Source of the DNA: Bacillus cereus
GTDB taxonomy: Bacteria; Bacillota; Bacilli; Bacillales; Bacillaceae_G
Assembly: GCF_002584535.1 (NCBI RefSeq)
Contig: NZ_NUOT01000024.1
Span: 1-64,000, forward strand
Length of the DNA: 64,000 nt
Reading direction: 5' to 3'
Position numbers and translations under genes: made by a program. The notes under the pieces were generated by a model. It saw only the letters and a list, made by a program, of their open reading frames with translations, did no database searches and had not been told where the DNA came from. Shown here one piece after another: positions 17,565 through 26,790 of this stretch (the first letter of the stretch is position 1; every line of letters begins with the position of its first letter).

Positions 17565-18365
17565 ATGAAGAAGTTTTTAGTCTCTTATTCTTGGTTAATT
17601 TTATTGTTCTTGTATTTTCCAATGATGATTCTCATGGTATATTCTTTTAACGATTCTCGTATTAACGCGGAATGGGAAGGATTTACGTTCCATTGGTATA
17701 CTGATTTATTTCAAAAGCAAGATGTTATTGATGCATTTGTAAATAGTATTACAATCGCGATTGTGACGACAATTGTGACAACGGTTCTTGGTGTGATTTT
17801 CGCTGTTGCATTACATCGTTATAAATATCGTTTTGAAGGGGCAATTAACGGTCTCGTATATTTACCAATTTTAATTCCTGATATTTTAATGGGATTATCT
17901 TTACTTATTTTATTTAGTCAACTTGGCATTGAACTTGGACAAGCAACCATTATTATTGCCCATATTACATTTAGTATTTCATTCGTTGTTGTCATTTTAG
18001 CAGCACGTCTTTCTGGAATGGGCCGCGATTTAGAAGAAGCAGCGAATGATTTAGGAGCAACTCCGTGGCAAACGTTTCGTTATATTACGCTTCCTGGAAT
18101 TGCACCGGGTATTATTTCAGCGGCATTATTAACATTCACACTATCAATCGATGATTTTGTGATTAGTTTCTTCGTATCAGGTCCAGGATCAACAACATTG
18201 CCATTATACATTTATAGTATGGTGAAGCGCGGAATATCACCTGAAATTAATGCTCTTTCTACAATTTTAATTGTTGTAATTGTTGGATTAATGGTTGCAT
18301 CAGAGATCTTCCGTAAAAAAGGTGCAGATGGTGAAGAAAACTCCGGAGGACATCTTCCGCTATAA
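17565..18365 (+). CDS. potC: Spermidine/putrescine ABC transporter permease PotC
   Basis: A 266-residue permease partner of PotB with six predicted membrane segments and an EAA loop (EEAANDLGATPWQTFRYITL, about 162-181). ATG 17565 lies 6 bases after the potB stop with GGAGGGG upstream. The conserved start region MKKFLVSYSWLIL and the short hydrophilic tail are typical. Confidence 0.96.
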   Translation: MKKFLVSYSWLILLFLYFPMMILMVYSFNDSRINAEWEGFTFHWYTDLFQKQDVIDAFVNSITIAIVTTIVTTVLGVIFAVALHRYKYRFEGAINGLVYLPILIPDILMGLSLLILFSQLGIELGQATIIIAHITFSISFVVVILAARLSGMGRDLEEAANDLGATPWQTFRYITLPGIAPGIISAALLTFTLSIDDFVISFFVSGPGSTTLPLYIYSMVKRGISPEINALSTILIVVIVGLMVASEIFRKKGADGEENSGGHLPL

Positions 18366-18406
18366 CATAGAGAACAAATTATAAAGAAAGAGGAGGTAAT
18401 TCATCA

Positions 18407-19456
18407 ATGAAATGGATGAAAACAGTAGCTGGTGCAGCGATTAGCTTCAGCCTTGTTGCCGGCCTATTAGCTGGGTGTGGTGAGAAGAAGGAAGAGCTAA
18501 ACATTTATAGCTGGGCTGATAATTTTGATGAAGAAGTAATAAAAGATTTTGAAAAGAAATATAATGTCAAAGTTAATTATGATAAATACGCAAGTAACGA
18601 AGAAATGCTTGCGAAATTGCAAGCTGGCGGTGCAAAATATGATTTGATTCAACCGTCAGACTACATGGTTAAAACGATGGCAAAAATGGATTTACTAGAG
18701 CCATTGGATAAAAAGAACATTCCAAATGTAAAAAATCTTGTTTCAAACTTTAAAACACCTCCATTTGATCCAGAGAATAAGTACTCGCTTGTATACACTT
18801 GGGGTGTAACAGGAATTGCTTACAATAAAAAGCACGTAAAAGAAGCACCAACAAGTTGGAATGACCTATGGAATGAGAAATATAAAGGCCATGTTACTTT
18901 ATTAAATGATTCTCGTGAAGTATTAGGAATGGGTCTGAAAAAGAATGGATTTTCAAATAGCACACAAAATGATGCTGAATTGAAGACAGCAGCTACTGAT
19001 CTGCAAAAGTTACTTCCTAACTTACTTGCGTTTGATACAGATAATATTAAACAAAAATTTATTACAGAGGACGCTTGGATTGGGACAGTCTGGTCTGGAG
19101 ATGCAGCGTTCATTGCAAAAGATAATAAAGATATAGAGTATGTCGTTCCAAAAGAAGGCGGTACAATTTGGGCGGATACATTAGCAATTCCAAAAGGTGC
19201 GAAACATAAAGAACTTGCAGAGAAGTTTATGAACTACTTAATGGATGAAAAAGTAAGTGTGAAAAACTATGAATCCATTGGATATAGTAATCCAAATGAA
19301 AAAGCATGGGAACTTCACAGTAAAGAGTATCGTAATAACCACATGATTTTCTTATCGAAAGACGAGTTGGCTCGTACAGAGTGGCTTGTTGATGTAGATA
19401 ATAAATTAAAAGAGTATGATCGTTACTGGACGGAGTTAAAAACAAAAGGCGAATAA
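18407..19456 (+). CDS. potD: Spermidine/putrescine-binding lipoprotein PotD
   Basis: A 349-residue extracellular substrate-binding lipoprotein. The signal peptide ends in the lipobox LLAGC (Cys near residue 24), followed by a periplasmic-binding-protein fold starting LNIYSWADNFDEEVI, the usual PotD opening. The region QPSDYMV and the later WSGDAA segment belong to the ligand-binding cleft of this family. AGGAGGT precedes ATG 18407. It is the last gene of potABCD and is followed by a strong terminator. Confidence 0.96.
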   Translation: MKWMKTVAGAAISFSLVAGLLAGCGEKKEELNIYSWADNFDEEVIKDFEKKYNVKVNYDKYASNEEMLAKLQAGGAKYDLIQPSDYMVKTMAKMDLLEPLDKKNIPNVKNLVSNFKTPPFDPENKYSLVYTWGVTGIAYNKKHVKEAPTSWNDLWNEKYKGHVTLLNDSREVLGMGLKKNGFSNSTQNDAELKTAATDLQKLLPNLLAFDTDNIKQKFITEDAWIGTVWSGDAAFIAKDNKDIEYVVPKEGGTIWADTLAIPKGAKHKELAEKFMNYLMDEKVSVKNYESIGYSNPNEKAWELHSKEYRNNHMIFLSKDELARTEWLVDVDNKLKEYDRYWTELKTKGE

Positions 19457-19461
19457 GTACC

Positions 19462-19496
19462 AAAAATGCGGTTTCTGAATAGAAATCGCATTTTTT
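19462..19496 (+). terminator. Terminator after potD
   Basis: AAAATGCGgTTTCT and AGAAAtCGCATTTT pair around GAAT, followed by a T-run. Confidence 0.92.
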
Positions 19497-19515
19497 CATA
19501 ATAGGAGGAAAAGGT

Positions 19516-20163
19516 TTGAAAAGAAAATTACATCGATATGAGCTCGCTTGTATCATCTTGTTGTTTGTTGCATTTGCTCTCATTGCTTGGAGGATACAAG
19601 CAGGTGGTGTGACAACAATTGATTCATATGTGAAAGGGCTTGTAAGAGGATTACAAACAGAAAGTTCACTTTCATTTTTTTCATATTTTACAAAATTGGG
19701 ATCTGCAATTGGAATTATAGGTACGCTTACGCTTAGTCTTTTCGTTTTTTGGAAGAAGCGCTATTATGTGGCAATGGTTGTTTATCCTATGGCTGTACTA
19801 ATCACACATCTTGTGAATAAAGGAATAAAAGAAATAGTGAAAAGAGATCGTCCGAGTTTAAATGAAGCGTTTGATGCCCTTGGATATAGTTTTCCAAGCG
19901 GCCATGCAATGCTATCAATGGTTACGTATGGATTTCTCGCTTATATCATTGCTGCAAACGTAAAAAATGTGGCTGGGAAAGTTGTTATTACGATTGCGAT
20001 GGCATTGCTAATCATATGGATTGGATTAAGCAGAATTATTTTATCTGTACATTATCCGACTGATATTTTAGCTGGCTATTGTTTAAGCGGTATGTTATTA
20101 ATTATTGCTATTTATTTTCATCGTTTGCTTTCTGAGCGATTTGGAACAAATCAAGAAAGATAA
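19516..20163 (+). CDS. PAP2-family membrane phosphatase
   Basis: A 215-residue membrane phosphatase, probably acting on lipid phosphates such as undecaprenyl pyrophosphate or phosphatidylglycerol phosphate. The three PAP2 signatures are visible: KRDRP (about 114-118), PSGHAM (about 131-136) and SRIILSVHYPTD (about 175-186). Five to six membrane segments surround them. TTG 19516 is 7 bases from AGGAGG and is the only well-placed start. The substrate cannot be told from sequence. Confidence 0.9.
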   Translation: MKRKLHRYELACIILLFVAFALIAWRIQAGGVTTIDSYVKGLVRGLQTESSLSFFSYFTKLGSAIGIIGTLTLSLFVFWKKRYYVAMVVYPMAVLITHLVNKGIKEIVKRDRPSLNEAFDALGYSFPSGHAMLSMVTYGFLAYIIAANVKNVAGKVVITIAMALLIIWIGLSRIILSVHYPTDILAGYCLSGMLLIIAIYFHRLLSERFGTNQER

Positions 20164-20210
20164 AAAACATCCGGAAATTCCTAGAGTACTGGAATTTTTG
20201 GATGTTTTTT
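20162..20210 (+). terminator. Terminator after the PAP2 gene
   Basis: AAAAAACATCC, a mismatch and GAAATTCC pair with GGAATTTT, a mismatch and GGATGTTTTTT. Confidence 0.88.
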
Positions 20211-20225
20211 ATTCAGCTATTTGTG

Positions 20226-20305
20226 GGCAGTAAAAGCGCGATTGATCAGGGCTAATAATCGGTGAGGAATGAAGAAAAAACCTACTGATTAAAGTTTCAC
20301 TTTAT
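20226..20305 (+). repeat. Interspersed repeat family 2, copy 1
   Basis: The segment begins GGCAGTAAAAGC and ends CTGATTAAAGTTTCACTTTA, with TAATAATCGGTGAGGAATGA in the middle. The same order of blocks recurs at 51274-51353 (same strand) and, inverted, at 48322-48410. It is a short interspersed element of about 80-90 bases with no coding capacity. Confidence 0.75.
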
Positions 20306-20385
20306 ATTATGTTATGCCATTGACTATGGTAAGATGTGCTAAAATATAGTGGGATTCACTAATTATATAAAGTAGGTGAAGATGT

Positions 20386-22581
20386 GTGAAGACAAATGTA
20401 CATAAAATAGATAACTGGGGGAAACTAGGTACTTTTTTTTATCGATTTCGTTATACAGTCATTGCTTCATTAGTCGTGTTAGCAATAGCACTCGGTATTT
20501 TCGCACCAAAACTTCCAGGGGTATTAGGAGGCGATGGTTTTCAAACAAAAGGAGACTATCAAACGACAAAAGCAATTTTAGATAAGGATTTTAAACAGTC
20601 TCAAGATGCGCTCCTTCTCGTTTTTCAGAAGAATAAAGGAGTTTCAAACGAGGATTTTCAAAAACGAATAGAAGAAATTATAACAAAAATTCAAAAGAAA
20701 GAAACATATGATTCATTCCATCATCCATTAGAAAATAAAGAAATGTTACAAGATGATATTGCGTATGCGACGATTTTATTTTCCGGGAAAACAAGTAAAG
20801 AACGGAATGAGAAGACATTAAAATTTGCAAAAGAAATAAAAAAGGAAAGTAACGATACGTTGAAAGTATCACCCACAGGTTTTCCAAAGATTAATGAAGA
20901 AATTAATGAACGCACACAAAATGATTTGAAAGTAGCAGAAATGATTGGACTGCCAATTGCTTTTCTTGTATTACTATTTTCATTTGGTAGCTTGCTCGCT
21001 TCCATCTTGCCGATTTTAAATGGGGCACTTAGTGTTATTAGTACAATGGGAATTTTATATTTTATCGGTGTAGATAAAGAATTATCTATTTTTGTATTAA
21101 ATGTTGCACCGATGATTGGGCTTGCTTTATCAATTGATTTTGCATTGTTATTTGTGAATCGGTTTCGTGAGGAAGTGGCACATCGTACAGTAAAAGAGGC
21201 AATAGCTGTTACGTATCAAACAGCGGGTCGTGCGATTGTATTTTCAGGATTATGTGTATTTGTAGGTTTATCTGGTTTGTTTTTCTTTGAAATTGATTAT
21301 ATTCAGTCTGTTGCGATTAGCGGGATGATTGTTGTTGTGATGAGTATTTTATTTTCACTTACACTTCTTCCAGCCTTGCTATCGTTAATAGGAAAGCGAT
21401 TACTGAAAAAGAAACAAACTGCACCTCGCACTTCCAATATGTGGCGTAAGTTTGCTCAATTTGTAATGAAGCATCCTATTATGATGATTGTCGTTGTTAC
21501 AATGTTTATTCTCATCTGTTTGTTACCGCTTCGTACTGCCAATCTTCAATTTCCTGGTGTAGAAGCATTGCCAGAGAAAAGCGATACGCGAATGGCATAT
21601 GAGAGATATGAAGAGGCATTTAATAAAATTGTGAAAACGCATGCTGATGTTACCTTGGTACTAGAGACGAAGCAGAAAGTAACTGAGAAAGATAGTCTAC
21701 AAAAGATAGAAGGTATTATTCAGAAGCTGGAAAAAGATAAGCATGTATACAAAGTAAAGAGTTTGTATAGTGAGCTAAATGGAATGACAGCGGAACAGAT
21801 TGCTACATTATTACAATCACCTCAGCGAACACAAATAACACCTGTATTTGATGCTTATACAAAAGGAAATAAAACAACCATTCAAATTTTCTTAGACACA
21901 AAGCCTAAAGCGGAGACTGCGAAGCAATGGGTTCGTGATTTTAAAGACACCTATAAAGATGATGGTATTACATATTATTTAGGTGGTATGACAACATTTC
22001 AACAAGAGCTAGAGGATGAAATTAAAGATAAAGTTGTGATTGGTATGTCTGTCATATTCGGCTCTACTTTCTGTATTTTATTATTTGCATTCCGTTCTAT
22101 ACTCATTCCAATTAAGGCGATTGTGATGAATATACTTAGTTTAAGTGCAACAATTGGAATTGTGATTTGGCTATTTGAAGGTGGACATTTTGGATTAGAA
22201 GCAAGCTCAGTTTTATTTGTGCTACCGATTTTTATATTCGGTCTTGTATTCGGCTTAAGCATGGATTATGAAGTGTTTCTTATTTCTCGTATCCATGAAT
22301 TGTATGAAGAGACAGGAAATAATGATGTGGCAACGTTAGAAGGGCTTGTATCAACAAGCCGTATTATTACATCAGCTGCTCTTATTATGATTGTTGTAAC
22401 AGGAGCATTCGCCTTTACTGATATTTTGCCAGTAAAGCAGATGGGGCTTGGTGTAGCACTTGCTATTTTTCTTGATGCAACGATTATTCGGCTTATGCTT
22501 GTGCCAAGTTTAATGAAAATGTTCGGAGATTGGAACTGGTGGCTGCCGTTTCGAAAGAAAAAAGTAAAATCATTAGATTGA
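20386..22581 (+). CDS. MMPL-family RND-type membrane exporter (YdfJ-like)
   Basis: A 731-residue transporter with two homologous halves, each with a leading membrane helix, a large extracytoplasmic loop and five more helices (near 20-45 and 180-335; near 365-385 and 550-720). Conserved SIDFALLFVNR and SMDYEVFLISR in matching positions are the MMPL motifs carrying the proton-relay Asp. The family exports lipids, drugs or siderophores using proton motive force. GTG 20386 follows AGGTGAAG. It is a single-gene unit; the substrate is unknown. Confidence 0.92.
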   Translation: MKTNVHKIDNWGKLGTFFYRFRYTVIASLVVLAIALGIFAPKLPGVLGGDGFQTKGDYQTTKAILDKDFKQSQDALLLVFQKNKGVSNEDFQKRIEEIITKIQKKETYDSFHHPLENKEMLQDDIAYATILFSGKTSKERNEKTLKFAKEIKKESNDTLKVSPTGFPKINEEINERTQNDLKVAEMIGLPIAFLVLLFSFGSLLASILPILNGALSVISTMGILYFIGVDKELSIFVLNVAPMIGLALSIDFALLFVNRFREEVAHRTVKEAIAVTYQTAGRAIVFSGLCVFVGLSGLFFFEIDYIQSVAISGMIVVVMSILFSLTLLPALLSLIGKRLLKKKQTAPRTSNMWRKFAQFVMKHPIMMIVVVTMFILICLLPLRTANLQFPGVEALPEKSDTRMAYERYEEAFNKIVKTHADVTLVLETKQKVTEKDSLQKIEGIIQKLEKDKHVYKVKSLYSELNGMTAEQIATLLQSPQRTQITPVFDAYTKGNKTTIQIFLDTKPKAETAKQWVRDFKDTYKDDGITYYLGGMTTFQQELEDEIKDKVVIGMSVIFGSTFCILLFAFRSILIPIKAIVMNILSLSATIGIVIWLFEGGHFGLEASSVLFVLPIFIFGLVFGLSMDYEVFLISRIHELYEETGNNDVATLEGLVSTSRIITSAALIMIVVTGAFAFTDILPVKQMGLGVALAIFLDATIIRLMLVPSLMKMFGDWNWWLPFRKKKVKSLD

Positions 22582-22601
22582 AAAAAATGTTCATCTTGCA
22601 G

Positions 22602-22640
22602 AAAGGTCACTGGAAAACGAAAGTTTTTCAGTGGCCTTTT
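22602..22640 (+). terminator. Terminator after the MMPL gene
   Basis: AAAGGTCACTGGAAAA and TTTTTCAGTGGCCTTTT form a long stem with a short loop and a T-rich end. Confidence 0.9.
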
Positions 22641-22683
22641 GTTGATCTATAAGACTTTCCGTATATATTTATTTTAATTTACT

Positions 22684-22832
22684 GGTATATCAATCGCGGC
22701 TAGGAATACAAAAGCAGATCGCTTCTCATTTCCTACCGTTGTTCTCACAAGGTATGGAACGAAAAAAGGCAATAACCGCCTTTACATGATCGGATACTCT
22801 CCCATCCAAAAAGAAAAGTTTTTAGCAGTTTC
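22684..22832 (+). repeat. Interspersed repeat family 3, copy 1
   Basis: About 145 bases that align along most of their length with 25127-25267: shared blocks are TATCA...GGCTA-GAA, the AC-AAAAAAGG segment, CCG and CTCTCCC followed by AAAAAGAAA-GTTTTTA. It occupies most of the 340-base gap before the next gene. The common end suggests a structured RNA or MITE-like element rather than chance. Confidence 0.6.
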
Positions 22833-22926
22833 TCTTATAGATGAGTGCTTTTTTTATGAATAGCATTGTCCACTTTTTGCAAATAGTATGTGGTAAGGAC
22901 AATACATATAAAAGCAGGTGAAGACA

Positions 22927-23343
22927 ATGTTTCGTTATTTTAAATTTAAGTTAAATGATACTGTACAGTTTGCAGAAAATGATGGGCACATGTATCGCAT
23001 TGTCGGCTATAGACTCGAAAAAGGATTTTACCCAAAAGATGAATGGACTCATATTATTTATGAATTACTGAGAGAATTTGATGGGTATACAATGGATGCT
23101 GAAGAAGAAGAACTTGTGAAAGTCATTCAAGTAGAGGAAGAATATTATAAAATACATGAGATGTCCGGTTATCGATATCCAGTGAAAATGAAATCGAAGC
23201 CAAAAGTTTCTAAGGAAGAAACAATAGATAATTTACTGGATGCTTACAACGACTATAGGCGATTAGCAGACTTTTTTAAAGATTTATCTTATGAGCAAAA
23301 AGCAGAAGAAATGTTACAAGAAATTAAGAAATTACGTGCTTAG
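22927..23343 (+). CDS. Hypothetical protein (about 138 residues)
   Basis: A soluble, acidic protein. The N-terminal half reads like a small beta-rich domain (DTVQFAENDGHMYRIVGYRL), and the C-terminal 45 residues form a charged helical pair. I do not recognise the family. ATG 22927 is 6 bases from AGGTG; the in-frame GTG at 22918 lies inside that site. A terminator follows, so it is transcribed alone. Confidence 0.7.
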   Translation: MFRYFKFKLNDTVQFAENDGHMYRIVGYRLEKGFYPKDEWTHIIYELLREFDGYTMDAEEEELVKVIQVEEEYYKIHEMSGYRYPVKMKSKPKVSKEETIDNLLDAYNDYRRLADFFKDLSYEQKAEEMLQEIKKLRA

Positions 23344-23345
23344 AG

Positions 23346-23377
23346 GGCAGTCTATTATGTAGACTGTCTTTTGTTTT
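23346..23377 (+). terminator. Terminator after the 22927 gene
   Basis: GGCAGTCTA and TAGACTGTC form a 9-bp stem followed by TTTTGTTTT. Confidence 0.88.
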
Positions 23378-23443
23378 AAACGATGCATTATCAATCATTT
23401 TCCGTTACAATAATAGAATCAATGGAAATAAGGTGGATAAAGC

Positions 23444-24358
23444 ATGGAAATGAAAAGAAAGGGAGAATGGTGTGAAATTACCGTTCCAACTAAATGGAGC
23501 GGAATGAGCATTGATTCCTTGTTAAAAGAAGAGTGGAACGTCCCAAAAAAGCTATTACATCAACTTCGTATGGAAAAAGGCATTATCGTCAATGGAGAAC
23601 GAAAAGGGTGGAGTGAATCTTTACAAGAAGGGGATAAATTGCAAGTTCATATGTTTATCCAGGAGGAGTATGGTGTCCAGCCAGAGTTCGGTGATTTAGA
23701 AGTGATATTTGAAGACGATCATGTATTAATTGTAAATAAACCTGCGCACATGGATACGCATCCTTCTAGCAAAGGTGGAACAGGAACACTTGCAAATCTT
23801 GTTGCTTTTCATTTACAAATGCAAGGTGTAGAGACGAAAGTACGTCATATTCATCGATTAGATAAAGATACAACGGGTGGTGTTGTATTTGCGAAACACG
23901 CGATCGCGGGTGCTATTATGGATCGATTGTTAATTGAACGTAAAATTAAAAGAACATATTTGGCATTGGTAGAAGGAAAAGTAAAAAAGAAGCAAGGAAG
24001 GATTGACGCAGCGATTGGAAGAGATCGACATCATGCAACGAGGCGCCGTGTGTCTCCAAAGGGTGATCATGCGGTAACACATTATAAGGTAGAGGAATAT
24101 TTTAAAAACAAAGATGTGACGCTTGTAACATTACAATTAGAGACAGGAAGAACTCATCAAATTCGCGTTCATATGAGTCATAGTGGTCATCCGCTAATTG
24201 GTGATACTTTGTATGGTGGACAATCCACATATATGTCAAGTCAAGCCTTACATGCCATGCGGATTGCTTTTTTACATCCTATTACAAAAGAAGAGATCAC
24301 AGTAGAGGTTCCGCTTCCAAATCATTTAAATAGCATTCTGAAATCTTTCCAAAAATAG
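23444..24358 (+). CDS. RluD/RluA-family rRNA pseudouridine synthase
   Basis: A 304-residue enzyme converting specific uridines in RNA to pseudouridine. The N-terminal 75 residues resemble the S4-like RNA-binding domain; the catalytic domain carries the HRLDKDTTGGVVFAK motif (about 141-155) with the catalytic Asp, and the later GRTHQIRVHM and HPLIGDTLYG motifs. Several paralogues of this type occur in bacilli (YhcT, YlyB, YjbO), and I cannot tell which this is or its exact target. ATG 23444 follows AAGGTGG. Confidence 0.9.
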   Translation: MEMKRKGEWCEITVPTKWSGMSIDSLLKEEWNVPKKLLHQLRMEKGIIVNGERKGWSESLQEGDKLQVHMFIQEEYGVQPEFGDLEVIFEDDHVLIVNKPAHMDTHPSSKGGTGTLANLVAFHLQMQGVETKVRHIHRLDKDTTGGVVFAKHAIAGAIMDRLLIERKIKRTYLALVEGKVKKKQGRIDAAIGRDRHHATRRRVSPKGDHAVTHYKVEEYFKNKDVTLVTLQLETGRTHQIRVHMSHSGHPLIGDTLYGGQSTYMSSQALHAMRIAFLHPITKEEITVEVPLPNHLNSILKSFQK

Positions 24359-24458
24359 AACAAGTAAAGTTTTTCTGTTTAGTTGAGAAAGATATTTTTT
24401 TGCAGGAAATTTTTTGTGAAAATAGAAGCCGTAAATAGAAAAGAGAGGTGAAAATTAC

Positions 24459-25064
24459 TTGGTAAGATATAAATATATGATAGGTATATTTCTTGCTTGT
24501 TTTCTATTTACGTTGTTTCTATCTCCATATTTACCGAATTATCTAGCGGTGCACTGGAATCAGGATGGTGAACCAAATGAATATGCAAGGAAACAAGTTG
24601 TTATGTTATTTATTCCCTGCCTTATTATTTGTCTTCATGGCCTGTTGTATATCATTTCACATTACGTATATAAGTTCAATGAGAATGATCGCAATATTGT
24701 GATGAGATTTAAAGAAAATGTATCTCTATTTTTATTATTTATTCATATGCTTATTCTTGTCATTGGTATCGGAATCGATATACCATTTCAAATTGGCCTT
24801 ATAATAGGAATTAGTGCGTTTCTTTTTATGGTTAGTAAAGGATTTAAAAAAGGAAGAAAAAAAGAAGAGGAGCCGATTGTGTTACAGAAAATACGTTTGT
24901 TTAGTCAACGTATATTTCAATACATGTCGTTTATCATATTAATTTGTTTGTTTTTGAAACTACAATGGGGATTTTATCTACTAATTGGTGTGATTAGCTG
25001 TGGATCTATTTCTTTTATGTTTTGTATTTTGTATTCATATATACTAGGAAATTATGAAATATAA
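24459..25064 (+). CDS. DUF1648-type membrane protein
   Basis: A 201-residue protein with about six hydrophobic segments. The N-terminal part, with LPNYLAVHWNQDGEPNEY, is the DUF1648 signature seen in SdpI-like immunity proteins and related regulators. The C-terminal SdpI domain is not obvious, so this is a short relative. TTG 24459 follows GAGAGGTGA. The family includes self-protection proteins against toxins, but that role here is only a suggestion. Confidence 0.8.
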   Translation: MVRYKYMIGIFLACFLFTLFLSPYLPNYLAVHWNQDGEPNEYARKQVVMLFIPCLIICLHGLLYIISHYVYKFNENDRNIVMRFKENVSLFLLFIHMLILVIGIGIDIPFQIGLIIGISAFLFMVSKGFKKGRKKEEEPIVLQKIRLFSQRIFQYMSFIILICLFLKLQWGFYLLIGVISCGSISFMFCILYSYILGNYEI

Positions 25065-25096
25065 AAGGAGTCTTCCGTAACAGGAGATTCCTTTTA
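25063..25096 (+). terminator. Terminator after the DUF1648 gene
   Basis: AAAAGGA-TCT and AGA-TCCTTTT pair around a short loop, directly after the stop codon. Confidence 0.75.
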
Positions 25097-25126
25097 TATA
25101 AATCTATTTTGACTTATCTTTTAACA

Positions 25127-25267
25127 TATCAGTTGTGGCTATGAAGCACATAAGGAGCCCTGCATCCATTGTCTCCTTGTGATTTCATATGACATGGGAC
25201 AACAAAAAAGGATCCGACCGCTTCTATGTGCAGCCGAATCCTCTCCCCTCTAAAAAGAAAGGTTTTT
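25127..25267 (+). repeat. Interspersed repeat family 3, copy 2
   Basis: Aligns with 22684-22832 over about 140 bases. It contains a GGATCCGA...CAGCCGAATCC inverted pair that can form a hairpin, then CTCTCCCCTC and AAAAAGAAAGGTTTTTA. It lies between two converging genes and may influence termination of either. Confidence 0.6.
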
Positions 25268-25274
25268 ATTTATA

Positions 25275-26075
25275 TTACTTCGTAATAAATTGTTGTGTCC
25301 AGTAGTTTCCGTTTTCCACATAGCCAACACCGATGTGAGTGAAACCGCTATTTAAAATATTTGCACGGTGACCTTCACTATTCATCCAAGCTTGTACAAC
25401 TTCTTCAGGTGTACGTTGACCTTGCGCGATGTTTTCACCAGCAGATTTATAAGAAATACCAAACTTCTTCATCATATCGAATGGAGATCCGTATGTTGGG
25501 CTATTATGATCGAAGTAGTTATTTTTTTGCATATCTTCAGATTTGATACGTGCAACTTTGCTTAATTCAGCGTCAACTTTTAATGCTGGTAAACCTTGTT
25601 TTGCACGCTCAGCATTTGTTAAATCAACAACGCGTTGTTCAAATTCGCTTAAAGAACCTTTTGCTTCTTCAGCAGGCTTGTTTTCAGCCGGTTTTTGTGT
25701 TTTGTTGTTGTTTGTATTGTTGTTATTTTCAGCAGGCTTTTGAGCCTCTGGTTTTGTTGTTTCTTCAGCAGGTTTGTTTTCAGCTGGTTTTTGTTCTACA
25801 GGTTTAGTAGTTTCAATTGGTTGTTGACCAGGAATGAAGCAGTTCCCTTGCTGGAATTGTACTTGATTCCATTGTGCTAGAGATTTAATTCCCATAGATT
25901 GTAAGAAAGATTGTAATTCTTGTTGATTCATATGTTGCATAACAACTTTAGTTTGCTGAACACTTTGAACCTTCATTGTAGATGGTTGCATTGTTGCTGC
26001 TTCCGCACTAAGAGTAGATGCTCCGAATGTGAATGCAGTTGCTGCTGCGACAGATAATAAAACACGTTTTTTCAT
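25275..26075 (-). CDS. Secreted CAP-domain protein (SCP/YkwD-like)
   Basis: A 266-residue exported protein. A signal peptide (about 1-26, ending AEA) is followed by a Gln-rich segment, a linker of imperfect KPAENKPAEE repeats (about 88-140) and the CAP/SCP domain (about 145-266), with FDHNSP, SAGENIAQG and GHRANILN motifs including the conserved His/Glu residues. In bacilli such proteins are extracellular and of unknown enzymatic role. ATG 26075 follows a GGGGGA site on the minus strand. The Lys/Pro/Ala/Glu linker is likely wall-spanning. Confidence 0.93.
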   Translation of the reverse strand: MKKRVLLSVAAATAFTFGASTLSAEAATMQPSTMKVQSVQQTKVVMQHMNQQELQSFLQSMGIKSLAQWNQVQFQQGNCFIPGQQPIETTKPVEQKPAENKPAEETTKPEAQKPAENNNNTNNNKTQKPAENKPAEEAKGSLSEFEQRVVDLTNAERAKQGLPALKVDAELSKVARIKSEDMQKNNYFDHNSPTYGSPFDMMKKFGISYKSAGENIAQGQRTPEEVVQAWMNSEGHRANILNSGFTHIGVGYVENGNYWTQQFITK

Positions 26076-26471
26076 GACATGTGTCCCCCTATATAAAAGT
26101 TTTGTAACTGTTCTTACACAGATTTGTTTTTAACAGCCTGTCTGACTGACAAATTCATCGTAGCATACAAATTGCCGGAAAAAAGATGGAAAAAAATACA
26201 TAGACTATAAAATTTCCTATTTTATCCTAGATTTAAATATGGGGTGAACTGAGAGAAAACTAGATTGTAAAAGGAATTTTCAGCATTTTCAGCCTCAGTT
26301 ATAAATGCATTATTTTGGGTATAATTACCTTTTGGAGAAAGAGAGAAACCATTCCCATCAAGGGTTTTAGTATTTTTTTGAGGAATATAATGGATGTTTT
26401 TTAACAAAACTGTAATCTTTTTGTTGTTCTTTTTTTATATACGGTAACATATTTTTAATCTTGTAGCGCAT

Positions 26472-26516
26472 AAAAAAGCGGCTATCTCTTTACATAGAAG
26501 AAGGAGATAGCCGTTT
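26472..26516 (-). terminator. Terminator of the lost glycolate-oxidase operon
   Basis: AAAACGGCTATCTC and GAGATAGCCGCTTTTTT, read on the minus strand, form a stem with a six-base T-run. It lies 20 bases after the stop of the glcF relic. Confidence 0.82.
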
Positions 26517-26533
26517 TCATATTGTTACATATA

Positions 26534-26790
26534 TTACGAATTGTATTCAATTGCTTCTAATAATAAGTCTACAATGTAAATGCCTCTCATTTTATGCGAG
26601 AGTTTTCCCCGTTCAATACCGAGTTTCATTTGTAGTAATCATCCTAGATTTGCAGTGACAATTGTTGCCCCGTTTTGCAAGCTCTTTTGCGCCACTTTTT
26701 CCCCAGCATGATCGTGCAGTGCCCCGTAACAACTTTTCTCTTTAGGAATTACTAGAGGAGTTTCATCGTAGCGTTCTTTGTTTCCAAAAA
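26534..26790 (-). pseudogene. Relic of glycolate oxidase iron-sulfur subunit (glcF-like) C terminus
   Basis: Read leftward from about 26790, the sequence encodes KEKSCYGALHDHAGEKVAQK and NGATIVTANLG, then a stop, then LLQMKLGIER and HIVDLLLEAI-like residues up to the stop at 26534-26536. This is the C-terminal CCG domain of GlcF-type proteins. Where the family has the cluster ligand motif NPGC, this copy has NLG followed by a TGA in place of TGT. The 5' part of the gene is missing. It is the last trace of a glc operon, with its terminator still in place. Confidence 0.8.

Noticed and set aside
25675-25815. Repeats in the CAP-domain gene
   Set aside because: They encode the KPAENKPAEE wall linker and need no separate explanation.
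26222-26407. Minus-strand open frame of 61 codons in the long intergenic region
   Set aside because: No ribosome-binding site, no recognisable sequence and a composition like non-coding DNA.
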